From Bryobacteraceae bacterium (GTDB lineage: Bacteria > Acidobacteriota > Terriglobia > Bryobacterales > Bryobacteraceae), in the NCBI GenBank assembly GCA_041394945.1, contig JAWKHH010000003.1, positions 1,503,132 through 1,567,131 of the forward strand: a stretch of DNA of 64,000 nucleotides, written 5' to 3'. A program made the translations under genes and the position numbers. Each line of letters starts with the position of its first letter. The stretch's first letter is position 1. Below, one piece after another: positions 9,916-18,140 of this stretch. The notes under the pieces were generated by a model. The model ran no database searches and was not told where the DNA came from. It saw only the letters and a program-made list of their open reading frames with translations.

Positions 9916-11295
9916 ATGGCCAGAGAGTTCGACTTGACCCCCCGCGCCGTTTCGCCTGTTTCGACGAAGTTCCGGCGCATCGCGACACCGCTTCCCGCGC
10001 CCGATTCCGTCCACATCCTGGAAACGCTCCACAAATACGAACCCATCGCCATGAGCGGCCAGCCGCCCATTCTTTGGGACCACGCCGAGGGCTTCCAGGT
10101 TTGGGATACGGCCGGCAATTGCTGGATCGATTGGTCGAGCGGAGTACTCATCACCAATGCGGGCCATGGGCGCAAGCAGATCGCCGACGCGGTCGCCAAT
10201 CAGGCCCACAAGCTCCTCACGAACTACTGCTTCCCCAACGAACCACGTGCGAAGCTGGTCGAACGCCTTGCCACCATGCTCGGCGAGCCGGATCGCAAGG
10301 TCTTCCTGCTCACTACCGGTTCGGAAGCCGTGGAGTGCGCCATCAAGCTCTGCCGGACGCACGGCGTGAAAGTAGGCGGCCGCGCCAAGAACGTGGTTGT
10401 CTCCTTCGACAAAGCCTTTCACGGACGCACGCTCGGCTCCCAACAGGCCGGCGGCATCCCCGGCCTCAAGGAGTGGATCGTCAATCTCGACCCCGGCTTC
10501 GTCCAGATTCCCTTCCCTGACGGCTTCCGCACGCGCGACACCAGCTTCGAGGGTTTCCTGCGCGCCCTGGCCGAGACCGGCACGCAGCCCGCCGACGTCT
10601 GCGGCGTCATCCTCGAAACGTATCAGGGCGGCAGCGCCGCCTTCGCGCCTGTTGAATACATGCAGCAATTGCGCGCCTGGTGCACGGGACGCAAGGCGCT
10701 GCTGGTGTGCGACGAGGTGCAGGCCGGTTTTGGCCGCACCGGCACGCTCGCCGGCTATCAACACTACGGCATCGTGCCGGACCTTTCCACCTGGGGCAAG
10801 GGCATCTCGAGTTCGCTGCCCATCTCCTGCGTGATCGGCCGCGCCGACGTGATGGACCTTCATCCGCCCGGCTCGATGACTTCCACTCACACCGGAAACC
10901 CGGTCTGTTGCGCCGCCGCGCTCGCCAACCTCGACCTCATCCTCGCCGAGGACCTGTCGGGCAACTCAGCCCGCATGGGCGCGATTCTGCACGATCGGCT
11001 GCGCGCGATGAAAGCGCGTCACAAGGAGATCGGCTGCGTGGACGGCAAGGGCCTCGTCGCCGGCGCCGCATGCGTGCACCCCGAATCGATGGAGCCGGAC
11101 GCGGACCTGGCATGGGACACCGTACGCCGCGCCGTGGAAAAAGGCGTCCTGATGTTCTCGCCCGTCGGCCTCGGCGGCGCCACCATCAAGATCTGCCCGC
11201 CTCTGGTGATCAATCAGGAAGCTCTCGAGGAGAGTCTCGGAGCGTTCGAAGAGGCATTCGCGGAAGCGCTCGCCGCGCGCGCCGTCGCGGTGTGA
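9916..11295 (+). CDS. Class III aminotransferase, GABA aminotransferase-like
   Basis: A 459-residue PLP enzyme of the omega-aminotransferase group, which moves an amino group from an omega-amino acid to a keto acid. Motifs: LLTTGSEAVECAIKL, the cofactor-binding Asp266 in CDEVQAGFGRTG, and the Schiff-base Lys295 in STWGKGISS. Length fits the family (about 420-460). The ATG at 9916 follows the nitrilase gene by 31 bases, and a HAD-family gene starts four bases after its stop, so the three are probably one operon. The GABA-type substrate is likely but not proven; ornithine, acetylornithine or taurine-type relatives are alternatives. Confidence 0.88.
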   Translation: MAREFDLTPRAVSPVSTKFRRIATPLPAPDSVHILETLHKYEPIAMSGQPPILWDHAEGFQVWDTAGNCWIDWSSGVLITNAGHGRKQIADAVANQAHKLLTNYCFPNEPRAKLVERLATMLGEPDRKVFLLTTGSEAVECAIKLCRTHGVKVGGRAKNVVVSFDKAFHGRTLGSQQAGGIPGLKEWIVNLDPGFVQIPFPDGFRTRDTSFEGFLRALAETGTQPADVCGVILETYQGGSAAFAPVEYMQQLRAWCTGRKALLVCDEVQAGFGRTGTLAGYQHYGIVPDLSTWGKGISSSLPISCVIGRADVMDLHPPGSMTSTHTGNPVCCAAALANLDLILAEDLSGNSARMGAILHDRLRAMKARHKEIGCVDGKGLVAGAACVHPESMEPDADLAWDTVRRAVEKGVLMFSPVGLGGATIKICPPLVINQEALEESLGAFEEAFAEALAARAVAV

Positions 11296-11299
11296 AGCC

Positions 11300-12013
11300 A
11301 TGTCCGTGCCGCTGGTGAAGGCGCTCACTTTCGACGTGTTCGGAACCGTCGTCGACTGGCGCGGATCCATCGCGGCTGAAGGCGTCCGCTTGGGACGGGC
11401 CCGCGGAATCGATATCGACTGGGAGAAGTTCGCCGACCGTTGGCGCGCCGGCTATGGTCCGTCGATGGATCTCGTTCGCAAGGGCCAGCTCCCGTGGATG
11501 ACGATTGATCAGTTGCATCGGCGCATCCTCGATCGCTTGCTCGACGAGTTCAATATCACCGGACTCTCGGAATCCGACAAGGAGCAATGGAACCACGTCT
11601 GGCGCCGTCTGCGGCCGTGGCGCGATTCGGTGGCTGGCCTCACGCGCCTGAAGGCGCACTACATCATTGCGACGCTATCCAACGGCAACGTCGCGCTGCT
11701 GACCAACATGGCGAAGAACGCCGGGCTTCCCTGGGACGCCATCCTCTCGGCGGAACTCGCCGGGCACTACAAGACCGACCCCGAGGTCTATCAAACCGCC
11801 GCGCGGCTCCTTGGCCTGAAGCCGGAAGAGTGCATGATGGTGGCCGCGCACAAGAACGATCTACGCGCCGCGGCGAAGGTCGGCTTCCGGACCGCCTTCG
11901 TCGAGCGGCCGCTCGAGTTCGGGCCCATGCGGACTCCAGACATGGCCGTCGAGCCCGATATCGACCTCCACGCCAGCGACTTCCTGGATCTGGCGCGTCT
12001 GCTGGGCGCCTAA
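11300..12013 (+). CDS. HAD hydrolase, haloacid dehalogenase type II
   Basis: A 237-residue HAD-superfamily enzyme. The nucleophile Asp12 lies in FDVFGTVVDW, the second motif is ATLSNGN, the conserved Lys lies in YKTDPEVYQ and the acidic motif is HKNDLRAA. This pattern is typical of L-2-haloacid dehalogenases, although many members act on other organic halides or phosphates. It starts four bases after the aminotransferase stop and is almost certainly co-transcribed with it. The physiological substrate cannot be read from sequence. Confidence 0.9.
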   Translation: MSVPLVKALTFDVFGTVVDWRGSIAAEGVRLGRARGIDIDWEKFADRWRAGYGPSMDLVRKGQLPWMTIDQLHRRILDRLLDEFNITGLSESDKEQWNHVWRRLRPWRDSVAGLTRLKAHYIIATLSNGNVALLTNMAKNAGLPWDAILSAELAGHYKTDPEVYQTAARLLGLKPEECMMVAAHKNDLRAAAKVGFRTAFVERPLEFGPMRTPDMAVEPDIDLHASDFLDLARLLGA

Positions 12014-12188
12014 GCCAATTATCGACGGGTAGGTCGGGCCGCCGCTGACCCGGACAAATGGGTCCCTCGCCCGCGAGCGACCGAAAATACCCGATACACT
12101 CTCCCCCCGGCCATCACATCATGCAGAGGCGATTGGAGGATCGTGGTGTCGCCTCCACCACACACTCGCTTACGGAGGAAACCGACTC

Positions 12189-12809
12189 GTGCTTCGGAAA
12201 TCAATCATCGTGACTCTGCTGACGGCGCTGGCCGCATCCGGCTCGTCGTTTACCGGAACCTTTTCTCAGGACGACGAGCAAGCTGTCTTCACGTTCACGC
12301 TGGCCGCGCCAACATCGATCGAGCTCATCAGCTTTGGATACGCCGGCGGCGTGAACGAGGCGGGCGATCCGATCGCCGCTGGAGGCTTCGACACCATCCT
12401 GACCATTTTTGAAGGACTCGGCCCCACCGCGGTGCTGTTCAACCTGAACAACGACGGCGGCTGCGGCCCCGTGGGCGTGGATCCGGTGACCAACGCCTGC
12501 TGGGACTCCTTCCTGTCCCTGCCGCTGCTGGCCGCGGGAGACTACACCGTGGTCCTCACCCAGGCAGACAATTTCGCCAACGGCCCGACACTCGGAGACG
12601 GTTTTTTACATGACGGAGAAGGCGATTTCACCGGACCCACGTTTCTGGGCCTGCCTGGAACCTTCATCGACGCCAACCTGGATCAGCGAACCGGCAACTG
12701 GGCGATGGACATCCGGGGGATCGAGACGCCGGCGCCGGAGCCGTCGACGATTGGCCTGACCGCGGCCGGACTCCTCACACTACTTCGCGCGGCTGCGCGA
12801 AAACGCTAA
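12189..12809 (+). CDS. PEP-CTERM sorted secreted protein (DVUA0089-like)
   Basis: A 206-residue exported protein with a signal peptide (about 1-18), a beta-rich body beginning TGTFSQDDEQAVFTF, and a C-terminal PEP-CTERM tail: PEPSTIGL at about 183-190, a hydrophobic stretch, then RAAARKR. The tail is the sorting signal read by exosortase, which anchors proteins at the envelope and is usually linked to exopolysaccharide. The start is GTG at 12189, with GGAGGA about ten bases upstream. The body resembles DVUA0089-family proteins (segment GFDTILTIFEG). No exosortase gene is in this window. The collagen-like gene follows 82 bases later. Confidence 0.85.
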   Translation: MLRKSIIVTLLTALAASGSSFTGTFSQDDEQAVFTFTLAAPTSIELISFGYAGGVNEAGDPIAAGGFDTILTIFEGLGPTAVLFNLNNDGGCGPVGVDPVTNACWDSFLSLPLLAAGDYTVVLTQADNFANGPTLGDGFLHDGEGDFTGPTFLGLPGTFIDANLDQRTGNWAMDIRGIETPAPEPSTIGLTAAGLLTLLRAAARKR

Positions 12810-12891
12810 TCTCGACCAACGAAACCAGGTACGGCGCGGCACTGGAAGTAACAAAAGCCGCGCGATCACACTTAGATAACCAGGAGGATAA

Positions 12892-14010
12892 ATGAAACTC
12901 GTACGGCTCTTACTGCCGGGAACATTCGCGGTGGCGCTCTGCTGGGGCGCGGAGGCTCCGCTCGTCGGGGACGCCCACGTCTCCGCAACCAATCCCGCCA
13001 TCAACTTCGGCAGCCTCACAACACTCAACGTCGGCAATTCCCAGCGGGCGTTTCTCCAGTTCAACCCGTCCGCGACGCTGCCGGCGGGCGTTACGGCGTC
13101 GCAGATCGCCAAAGCCAGTCTGGTGCTGTTCGTCAACCGGGTTACGACGGCCGGCGCAATCGACGTGAATCTGGCCGGCGGTCCGTGGAGCGAATTGGCG
13201 ATCACGAACGGAAACGCACCCGCGATTTCCACCACCGTCGCCACTGCCGTTGCGGTCTCGACGCCTGGAACTTTCCTGGCGATCGACGCCACCGCGGTCG
13301 TCAAGGAGTGGATCGGCGGACAGCCGAACAACGGCTTCGTCGTCACGCCGAGCCATTTGAGTCCTTCCACCAGCATCGTTCTGGATTCGAAGGAAACGAC
13401 AACCACCAGCCACCCGGCGATGTTGCTGATCGAGCTGGCGGGGGAACCAGGCCCGGCTGGCCCCACGGGTCCGCAGGGCCCGCAAGGGTCGACGGGGCCG
13501 CAGGGCCCCCAGGGTCCGCAAGGGCCGCTGGGCCTCACCGGCGCGCAAGGACCGCAGGGTCCGCAAGGGCCTCCGGGACCCGCCTCCACCGGCGTGCACT
13601 TCGCATCCCTGCTGCTCATCAATCTGGACTCCTCCACCCTGGTCCGCAACTTTGAGGTGGAAGGCCCGTCCACCGGCTTCCTGTCCGATTTCGACCTGCA
13701 CGGGACCATCATTGCGTTTGGCGGCGCGTGCGAACTGACGATGACCGCCACGGCGGTGCCGGCCCTGACCGGCGCGCAGATCATCAATATGCGCGTGCTG
13801 CGTGTCACGGCCGGTTCCCCGCTCGGATCCAATGCCACCGAGAATCTCACCGGCGCCCTGCAACTCAGCGCGGCAAACAGCACAGCCACCAGCTTGAATA
13901 CGTGGACGATCTCACCCGGCGACCGGGTCGCCTTCCGCACCTCGAGAGCAGTCGCCGATCCTCCGTACAACAACCCGCAGCACGTTTACGTGCAGTGGGC
14001 CTGTAACTGA
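12892..14010 (+). CDS. Secreted DNRLRE-domain protein with collagen-like repeats
   Basis: A 372-residue exported protein. It has a signal peptide (about 1-20), then a DNRLRE-type beta domain (about 22-180; AFLQFNPSATLPAGV, KASLVLFVNRV, VVKEWIGGQPNNGFVV). Sixteen uninterrupted Gly-X-Y triplets fill 184-231, followed by a C-terminal beta domain of about 140 residues ending in a lone cysteine. Gly-X-Y tracts trimerise as in collagen, giving a stalk between two globular parts, a layout used by surface fibres and adhesins. AGGAGG stands seven bases before the ATG. The terminator-like hairpin at 14024-14056 follows the stop. The C-terminal domain is not recognised; it may be a trimeric cap such as those of BclA-like proteins. 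Confidence 0.85.
   Translation: MKLVRLLLPGTFAVALCWGAEAPLVGDAHVSATNPAINFGSLTTLNVGNSQRAFLQFNPSATLPAGVTASQIAKASLVLFVNRVTTAGAIDVNLAGGPWSELAITNGNAPAISTTVATAVAVSTPGTFLAIDATAVVKEWIGGQPNNGFVVTPSHLSPSTSIVLDSKETTTTSHPAMLLIELAGEPGPAGPTGPQGPQGSTGPQGPQGPQGPLGLTGAQGPQGPQGPPGPASTGVHFASLLLINLDSSTLVRNFEVEGPSTGFLSDFDLHGTIIAFGGACELTMTATAVPALTGAQIINMRVLRVTAGSPLGSNATENLTGALQLSAANSTATSLNTWTISPGDRVAFRTSRAVADPPYNNPQHVYVQWACN
13441..13584 (+). repeat. Collagen-like Gly-X-Y triplet tract
   Basis: Sixteen consecutive codon triplets encoding Gly-X-Y (pattern GPQGPQG with variants GST, GLT, GPP) lie inside the DNRLRE protein. The DNA repeat unit is about nine bases (ggtccgcag and variants), rich in G and C. Such tracts can vary in copy number by slippage between strains. 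Confidence 0.9.
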
Positions 14011-14023
14011 AGGTGCCAACGGC

Positions 14024-14056
14024 CGTCGTGGCCCTGTCGGCGGCAGGGCCACGACG
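14024..14056 (+). terminator. Strong stem-loop after the collagen-like gene
   Basis: CGTCGTGGCCCTG pairs perfectly over 13 bases with CAGGGCCACGACG around a seven-base loop. It starts 14 bases after the stop at 14010. The bases after it (TCGTTATTCC) are only a weak U tract, so it could be a terminator, a processing signal, or an attenuator in front of the kinase-propeller gene at 14107. Confidence 0.6.
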
Positions 14057-14106
14057 TCGTTATTCCGAACCATCTTGCAGCCGGTGACGTAAACTGTGTA
14101 TGGATC

Positions 14107-16818
14107 GTGTCCGGCGGAAGTATTTCCCACTTTGAGATTCTTGAGCCCCTTGGCGAAGGCGGCATGGGCGTTGTGTCCCTGGCCCGCGACACCCGCCTCG
14201 GGCGGCTAGTGGCCCTCAAAGTGCTTCATCCGGAATCCTGTTGCGACCCGGAGCAGAAGCAGCGCTTTCTCCAAGAAGCCCGGACGGCATCGTCCCTCAA
14301 TCACCCCAATATCGTCACCATCTACGAGATCGACAACGCCGACGGCGTCGACCTGATCGCGATGGAGTACGTCCGCGGCCAAACCATCGACCGCATCGTG
14401 CGCGGCCGCCCCCTCGATGCCGCTCAGGCCGCCGACTACGCCATCCAGATGGCCCGCGCGCTCGAAGCCGCCCATGGCGCGGGGATCGCCCATCGCGACA
14501 TCAAGCCCTCCAACATCATGGTGAACGACGCCGGGCTCGTAAAGGTGCTCGATTTCGGCCTGGCCAAGATCCGCGCCCGCGGCGCGCCGTTCGATATGAG
14601 CGGCGGCGGTCAGGTCAGCGAACTCACCACCGCCAGCGGACCACGCACCGCCGAGGGCGTCCTCATGGGCACCCTTGCCTACATGTCCCCGGAGCAGGTC
14701 TCGGCGCGCCCGGCCGCGTTCGAGTCAGACATCTTTTCCTTTGGCACCGTGTTCTACGAGATGCTCTCCGGCGCCAATCCATTCCACGGCTCGAGCAATG
14801 CGGAAACCGTTACCGCGATCCTTCGCGATTCCGCCCGTCCTCTCGCTGGGAAGATCCCCGGCGTCACCACCGAGCTCGACGCCGTGGTGAGCCGCTGTCA
14901 CGAAAAGACGGCGGAAAAACGCTATCCGTCGGCCACCGCCCTGCGGGTTGCGCTCGAAGAAGCCGCCGCCGTTCGTCACACGCCCTCCCGATTCCGGTTT
15001 CCGAACGCCGCCGTTGCCGCATTCGCCGCTCTGGTGCTTGCCGCCGTCGGGCTTCTCTGGTGGAGGACGTTCCACAAGGCCGGCGCCGACGGACCTGAGC
15101 CGGCTCCGGCGCCGATGGTCCGCCTCACTGCCGACCCGGGCCTGACTTCTTTTCCCGCCATCAGCCGCGACGGCACACTCGTCGCCTACGCTTCGGATCG
15201 CGCCGGCGCCGGCGACCTGGACGTCTGGGTGCAGCAAACCTCGGGCGGCAATCCGATCCGCCTCACGACCGTCGCCACCGACGACTACGAGCCGGTATTC
15301 TCTCCCGACGGCGCCTACATCGCCTACCGCAGCGAACGCGACGGCGGCGGCATCTACGTGATGCCCGCGCTGGGCGGCGATTCGCGGCTGGTGGCTCCGA
15401 AGGGACGCAGCCCGGCTTGGTCGCCCGACGGAAAGTGGATCGCCTACATTGAGAGTTCGGCGGGAGTCGGAGCGACTTTTTCCACGGGCCCCTCCCGGCT
15501 CTACGCGGTTCCGTCCTCCGGCGGCGACCCAACGCGGCTTGCACCCGGCTACCCCGTGGCGCACCATCCTCAATGGTCGCCCGACAGCAGCCACGTCATC
15601 TTCATCGGCAACGATCAACTCGGCCCGCCGACCTACGACCTGTGCGCCGTGACGCTGGAGCCAGGCGCCGCTCCCATCCGCAGCGGGGCCTTCGAGAGCC
15701 TGCGGACGCGAGGCCTCGTGCTGGGTCCGTTTCCGTTCGCCCTCACGCCGGCCGACGGCGACGTCGCAGTGGTCTTCAGCGCTCGTTCCGGCGACAGCCT
15801 GAACCTGTGGCGCGTCCGCCTCAGCCCTTTGAACTGGCGCGTGTCCGGTCCGTTCCAACAGGTGACTCACGGCACCGGACGCGAAATCGAAGCGTCCATC
15901 GCGCAAGACGGCCGCATGGTGTTTTCGAGCGGGCAGCAGAACAGCGATCTGTACGAACTGCCGGTGAACGCAAACACCGGCGCAGTTACCGGGAAACTCG
16001 TCCAATTGACGCGCGAGGCCGGCGACGACTACTATCCGGACATCGCCGCTGATGGGTCAGCCATCGCCTTCGTTTCCCGACGCTCCGGCAACGACGATGT
16101 CTTCCTCTACGACGCGCGCACCGGACGCCACGGCGCGCTGCTCGTCACGCTCGGCCGCGAGATGTATCCCAAGGTTTCCGCCGATGGCACCGTCGTCGCG
16201 TTCACTTCCATCGCGGAGGGCCGCCGGTCCATTCTTTACATGCCCGCCACCGGCGGCGTCGCAACCAAACTCTGCGAGGATTGCGGCCTTTTGCGCGACA
16301 TGACTCCCGATGGCGGCCGGCTGCTGCTCCAGGTGAACGATCCCCCGCACGTCAGCTTGATGGACGTCGCCACGCGCAAGGTGACGCCCTTCATTCAGCA
16401 CGCCCGCTTCCCGATCTACGCGCCTAAGGTCTCCGCCGACGGCGGATGGGTCGCCTTCCAGGTAGTGGACCGTCCGACGGCGCGCACCATCTACGTCGCG
16501 CGCATGTCGAACCCGCGAGACTGGACTCCGGTCACCGACGGCAAGTCCATGGACCGCAGCCCTGCCTGGTCGCCCGACGGACGCCTGCTCTACTATCTTT
16601 CCGAGCGCGACACGTTCCGGTGTATCTGGGCGCAGCGGCTGGATGCGGCGAAACGCCCGGCCGGAGCGCCGTTCGCCGTGGCGCACTTCCACGACGCGGT
16701 CCGTTCGATGATGAACCTCGACGGCCCGGCACAGGTGAGTATCTCCGTCGGGCCGGATCGGCTCGTCTTCAGCATGGGCGTGAGTGTGGCGAACGTGTGG
16801 CTGGCGCGCCTGCCGTAA
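14107..16818 (+). CDS. Ser/Thr protein kinase with TolB/PD40 beta-propeller
   Basis: A 903-residue membrane kinase. The kinase domain (about 9-280) has GEGGMG (16-21), Lys38, HRDIKPSN (129-136), DFG (149-151) and SPEQ in the activation segment. A membrane helix lies at 300-319. The remainder (about 335-903) is a set of PD40/WD40-like blades (ISRDGTLVAYASDRAG, FSPDGAYIAYRSERDG, WSPDGRLLYYLSERD) forming one or two TolB-type propellers outside the membrane. The start is GTG at 14107; an ATG seven bases earlier is out of frame. The propeller probably senses or docks a partner. It follows the secreted collagen-like gene and precedes a LecA-like protein on the other strand. Confidence 0.93.
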   Translation: MSGGSISHFEILEPLGEGGMGVVSLARDTRLGRLVALKVLHPESCCDPEQKQRFLQEARTASSLNHPNIVTIYEIDNADGVDLIAMEYVRGQTIDRIVRGRPLDAAQAADYAIQMARALEAAHGAGIAHRDIKPSNIMVNDAGLVKVLDFGLAKIRARGAPFDMSGGGQVSELTTASGPRTAEGVLMGTLAYMSPEQVSARPAAFESDIFSFGTVFYEMLSGANPFHGSSNAETVTAILRDSARPLAGKIPGVTTELDAVVSRCHEKTAEKRYPSATALRVALEEAAAVRHTPSRFRFPNAAVAAFAALVLAAVGLLWWRTFHKAGADGPEPAPAPMVRLTADPGLTSFPAISRDGTLVAYASDRAGAGDLDVWVQQTSGGNPIRLTTVATDDYEPVFSPDGAYIAYRSERDGGGIYVMPALGGDSRLVAPKGRSPAWSPDGKWIAYIESSAGVGATFSTGPSRLYAVPSSGGDPTRLAPGYPVAHHPQWSPDSSHVIFIGNDQLGPPTYDLCAVTLEPGAAPIRSGAFESLRTRGLVLGPFPFALTPADGDVAVVFSARSGDSLNLWRVRLSPLNWRVSGPFQQVTHGTGREIEASIAQDGRMVFSSGQQNSDLYELPVNANTGAVTGKLVQLTREAGDDYYPDIAADGSAIAFVSRRSGNDDVFLYDARTGRHGALLVTLGREMYPKVSADGTVVAFTSIAEGRRSILYMPATGGVATKLCEDCGLLRDMTPDGGRLLLQVNDPPHVSLMDVATRKVTPFIQHARFPIYAPKVSADGGWVAFQVVDRPTARTIYVARMSNPRDWTPVTDGKSMDRSPAWSPDGRLLYYLSERDTFRCIWAQRLDAAKRPAGAPFAVAHFHDAVRSMMNLDGPAQVSISVGPDRLVFSMGVSVANVWLARLP

Positions 16819-16832
16819 CCACGCTGCGCGGG

Positions 16833-17777
16833 CTATTGCGGCTCGCCGGTATCGTAGGCATCCGCCGCGGCCAGCGTCACCACGAAGCCGCCGAGATTGT
16901 TCTGCCAGTGCCGGTTGTCGTTGATCGCCAGTTGGAGCCGCCCTTCGAGCCCTGTTTTCGCCGCATGCTCGCCCACGAAGAATACGGCGCCGGCCGCGCC
17001 CACCCGCCCCACCAGCGCACCGAATGGCTGGCCGTCGACGAGGTGGCTCTTGTAAGCAGGAGACCCGGGCTTGGTGAGACCGTTCGGGCCCGACGCCCAG
17101 CTATCGGTGTTCCACGACAGCCGCGCGAATCCCCGCGCCGATACATCGAGCCTGGCGCCCGCCCCGAGCACGAGTCCGGTGTCCAGGTACTCGATCTGCG
17201 TTGAGTGCTTCAGCGAATGGATCGCAAATTTCTTGGCGACTCGCGCCTGACGAACCGCCAGCGAGCGGATCTTCGACCATGGCAGTGTTGTTGTCTCGCC
17301 CGCCGCGGTTCGCACGTCGATCGAACCCGCCGGAAGCGCCATGCGCGTGCCATCGCCGGAAACAAGCCGCACCAGCGCGAGGGTGCGGTCGAAGCCGTCG
17401 GCTTGCGGCGGGATAAGCCGTTCGAAGAGACGGTAGAGCGGGCGTGGTTCGTGCTGATCGGTATCTTTCAACGTTTCAAGCAGCGGTGTGACCACGGGAA
17501 GCCCGATCGCCGTCAATTCTTCCACCGCCGAGTCTCGTGCGGCCCGGTCCTGGCCCTGGATCGCCGCCAGTCCCGATGCGATTCGCGCCTTCTCCTCTTC
17601 TGAAGCGGGCGCCCCCGAATGGAACGACAGCACCTTGCCCACCGGCGCAGCGCCGATGGCGCGCAGGCTCGTCTGGCCTTCGATTCGGGCGCCGTCCACG
17701 GTGCGGATCAAAACCCAGGTGGCGGAAAGCGCGGGCGCGCAAAGCGCCACCGTCGCGAGCAGGGTGCGGGAAAGCAT
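16833..17777 (-). CDS. Secreted protein with LecA-like (PA-IL) C-terminal domain
   Basis: A 314-residue exported protein. The ATG at 17777 gives a clean signal peptide (MLSRTLLATVALCAPALSA); an upstream in-frame start would add 27 non-hydrophobic residues and is less likely. Residues about 60-110 form a short helical segment and about 130-170 a beta segment. Residues about 205-303 resemble the galactose-binding PA-I lectin fold (ARGFARLSWN, PFGALVGRVG, GRLQLAINDN, NNLGGFVVTL), where the Asn/Asp residues of the INDN and NNLGG segments would bind calcium and sugar. It ends 14 bases from the end of the kinase-propeller gene on the other strand. The role could be carbohydrate binding at the surface; whether the calcium site is intact needs alignment. 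Confidence 0.75.
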   Translation of the reverse strand: MLSRTLLATVALCAPALSATWVLIRTVDGARIEGQTSLRAIGAAPVGKVLSFHSGAPASEEEKARIASGLAAIQGQDRAARDSAVEELTAIGLPVVTPLLETLKDTDQHEPRPLYRLFERLIPPQADGFDRTLALVRLVSGDGTRMALPAGSIDVRTAAGETTTLPWSKIRSLAVRQARVAKKFAIHSLKHSTQIEYLDTGLVLGAGARLDVSARGFARLSWNTDSWASGPNGLTKPGSPAYKSHLVDGQPFGALVGRVGAAGAVFFVGEHAAKTGLEGRLQLAINDNRHWQNNLGGFVVTLAAADAYDTGEPQ

Positions 17778-17961
17778 TCCCAAAGTTATATCGCAACGGA
17801 CACGAAAATTTTTCAGGAAAGCTTCAGAAGCGCAAAGGCCGCTCCGGCGCGGCTCCAAACGGTCAGAAACTCGCTGCGTGCGCAGAGCCGGAGTGAGTCC
17901 GTTTTGCGCGAACTTCTTCGAAGGGTGTCGCCTGTCACCGACAGGACCGGTTGGTGGGCCC

Positions 17962-18045
17962 TCACCCGCCGCCGGTAAACCGGCCGAGAAGCAGCCATGC
18001 GGCGAGAACGACGATTGCGATAACGAACTCCATCCGTGCTTCCAT
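17962..18045 (-). CDS. Possible small membrane peptide (27 aa)
   Basis: An ATG at 18045 opens a 27-codon frame with one strong hydrophobic helix (VIAIVVLAAWLLLG) ending GRFTGGG and stop. AGGG stands six bases before the start. It lies in the 363-base gap (17778-18140) between the LecA-like gene and the dehydrogenase gene; nothing else in that gap looks coding except a possible promoter near 18080. Short single-helix peptides of this kind are often genuine, but a chance frame cannot be excluded. Confidence 0.35.
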   Translation of the reverse strand: MEARMEFVIAIVVLAAWLLLGRFTGGG

Positions 18046-18078
18046 TTTACGCCCTGCCTCTCACCGCCGGGAAAGGGT

Positions 18079-18109
18079 GTTGACTTGAGCCGCCGTCAAC
18101 GACTACCAG
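18079..18109 (+). promoter_or_regulatory. Possible promoter and 6-bp inverted repeat upstream of dehydrogenase
   Basis: TTGACT at 18080-18085 is followed after 18 bases by TACCAG (poor -10). The same region holds GTTGAC ... GTCAAC, a perfect 6-base inverted repeat with a 10-base spacer that could be an operator. It sits 30 to 60 bases before the ATG at 18141. Confidence 0.3.
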
Positions 18110-18140
18110 TAGAGATAGAGGGTCCGCCAGACCCGCCCCT

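Noticed and set aside
13441..13584. CRISPR-like spacing of short repeats
   Set aside because: The nine-base periodicity is the codon pattern of Gly-X-Y triplets within a gene, not a spacer array.
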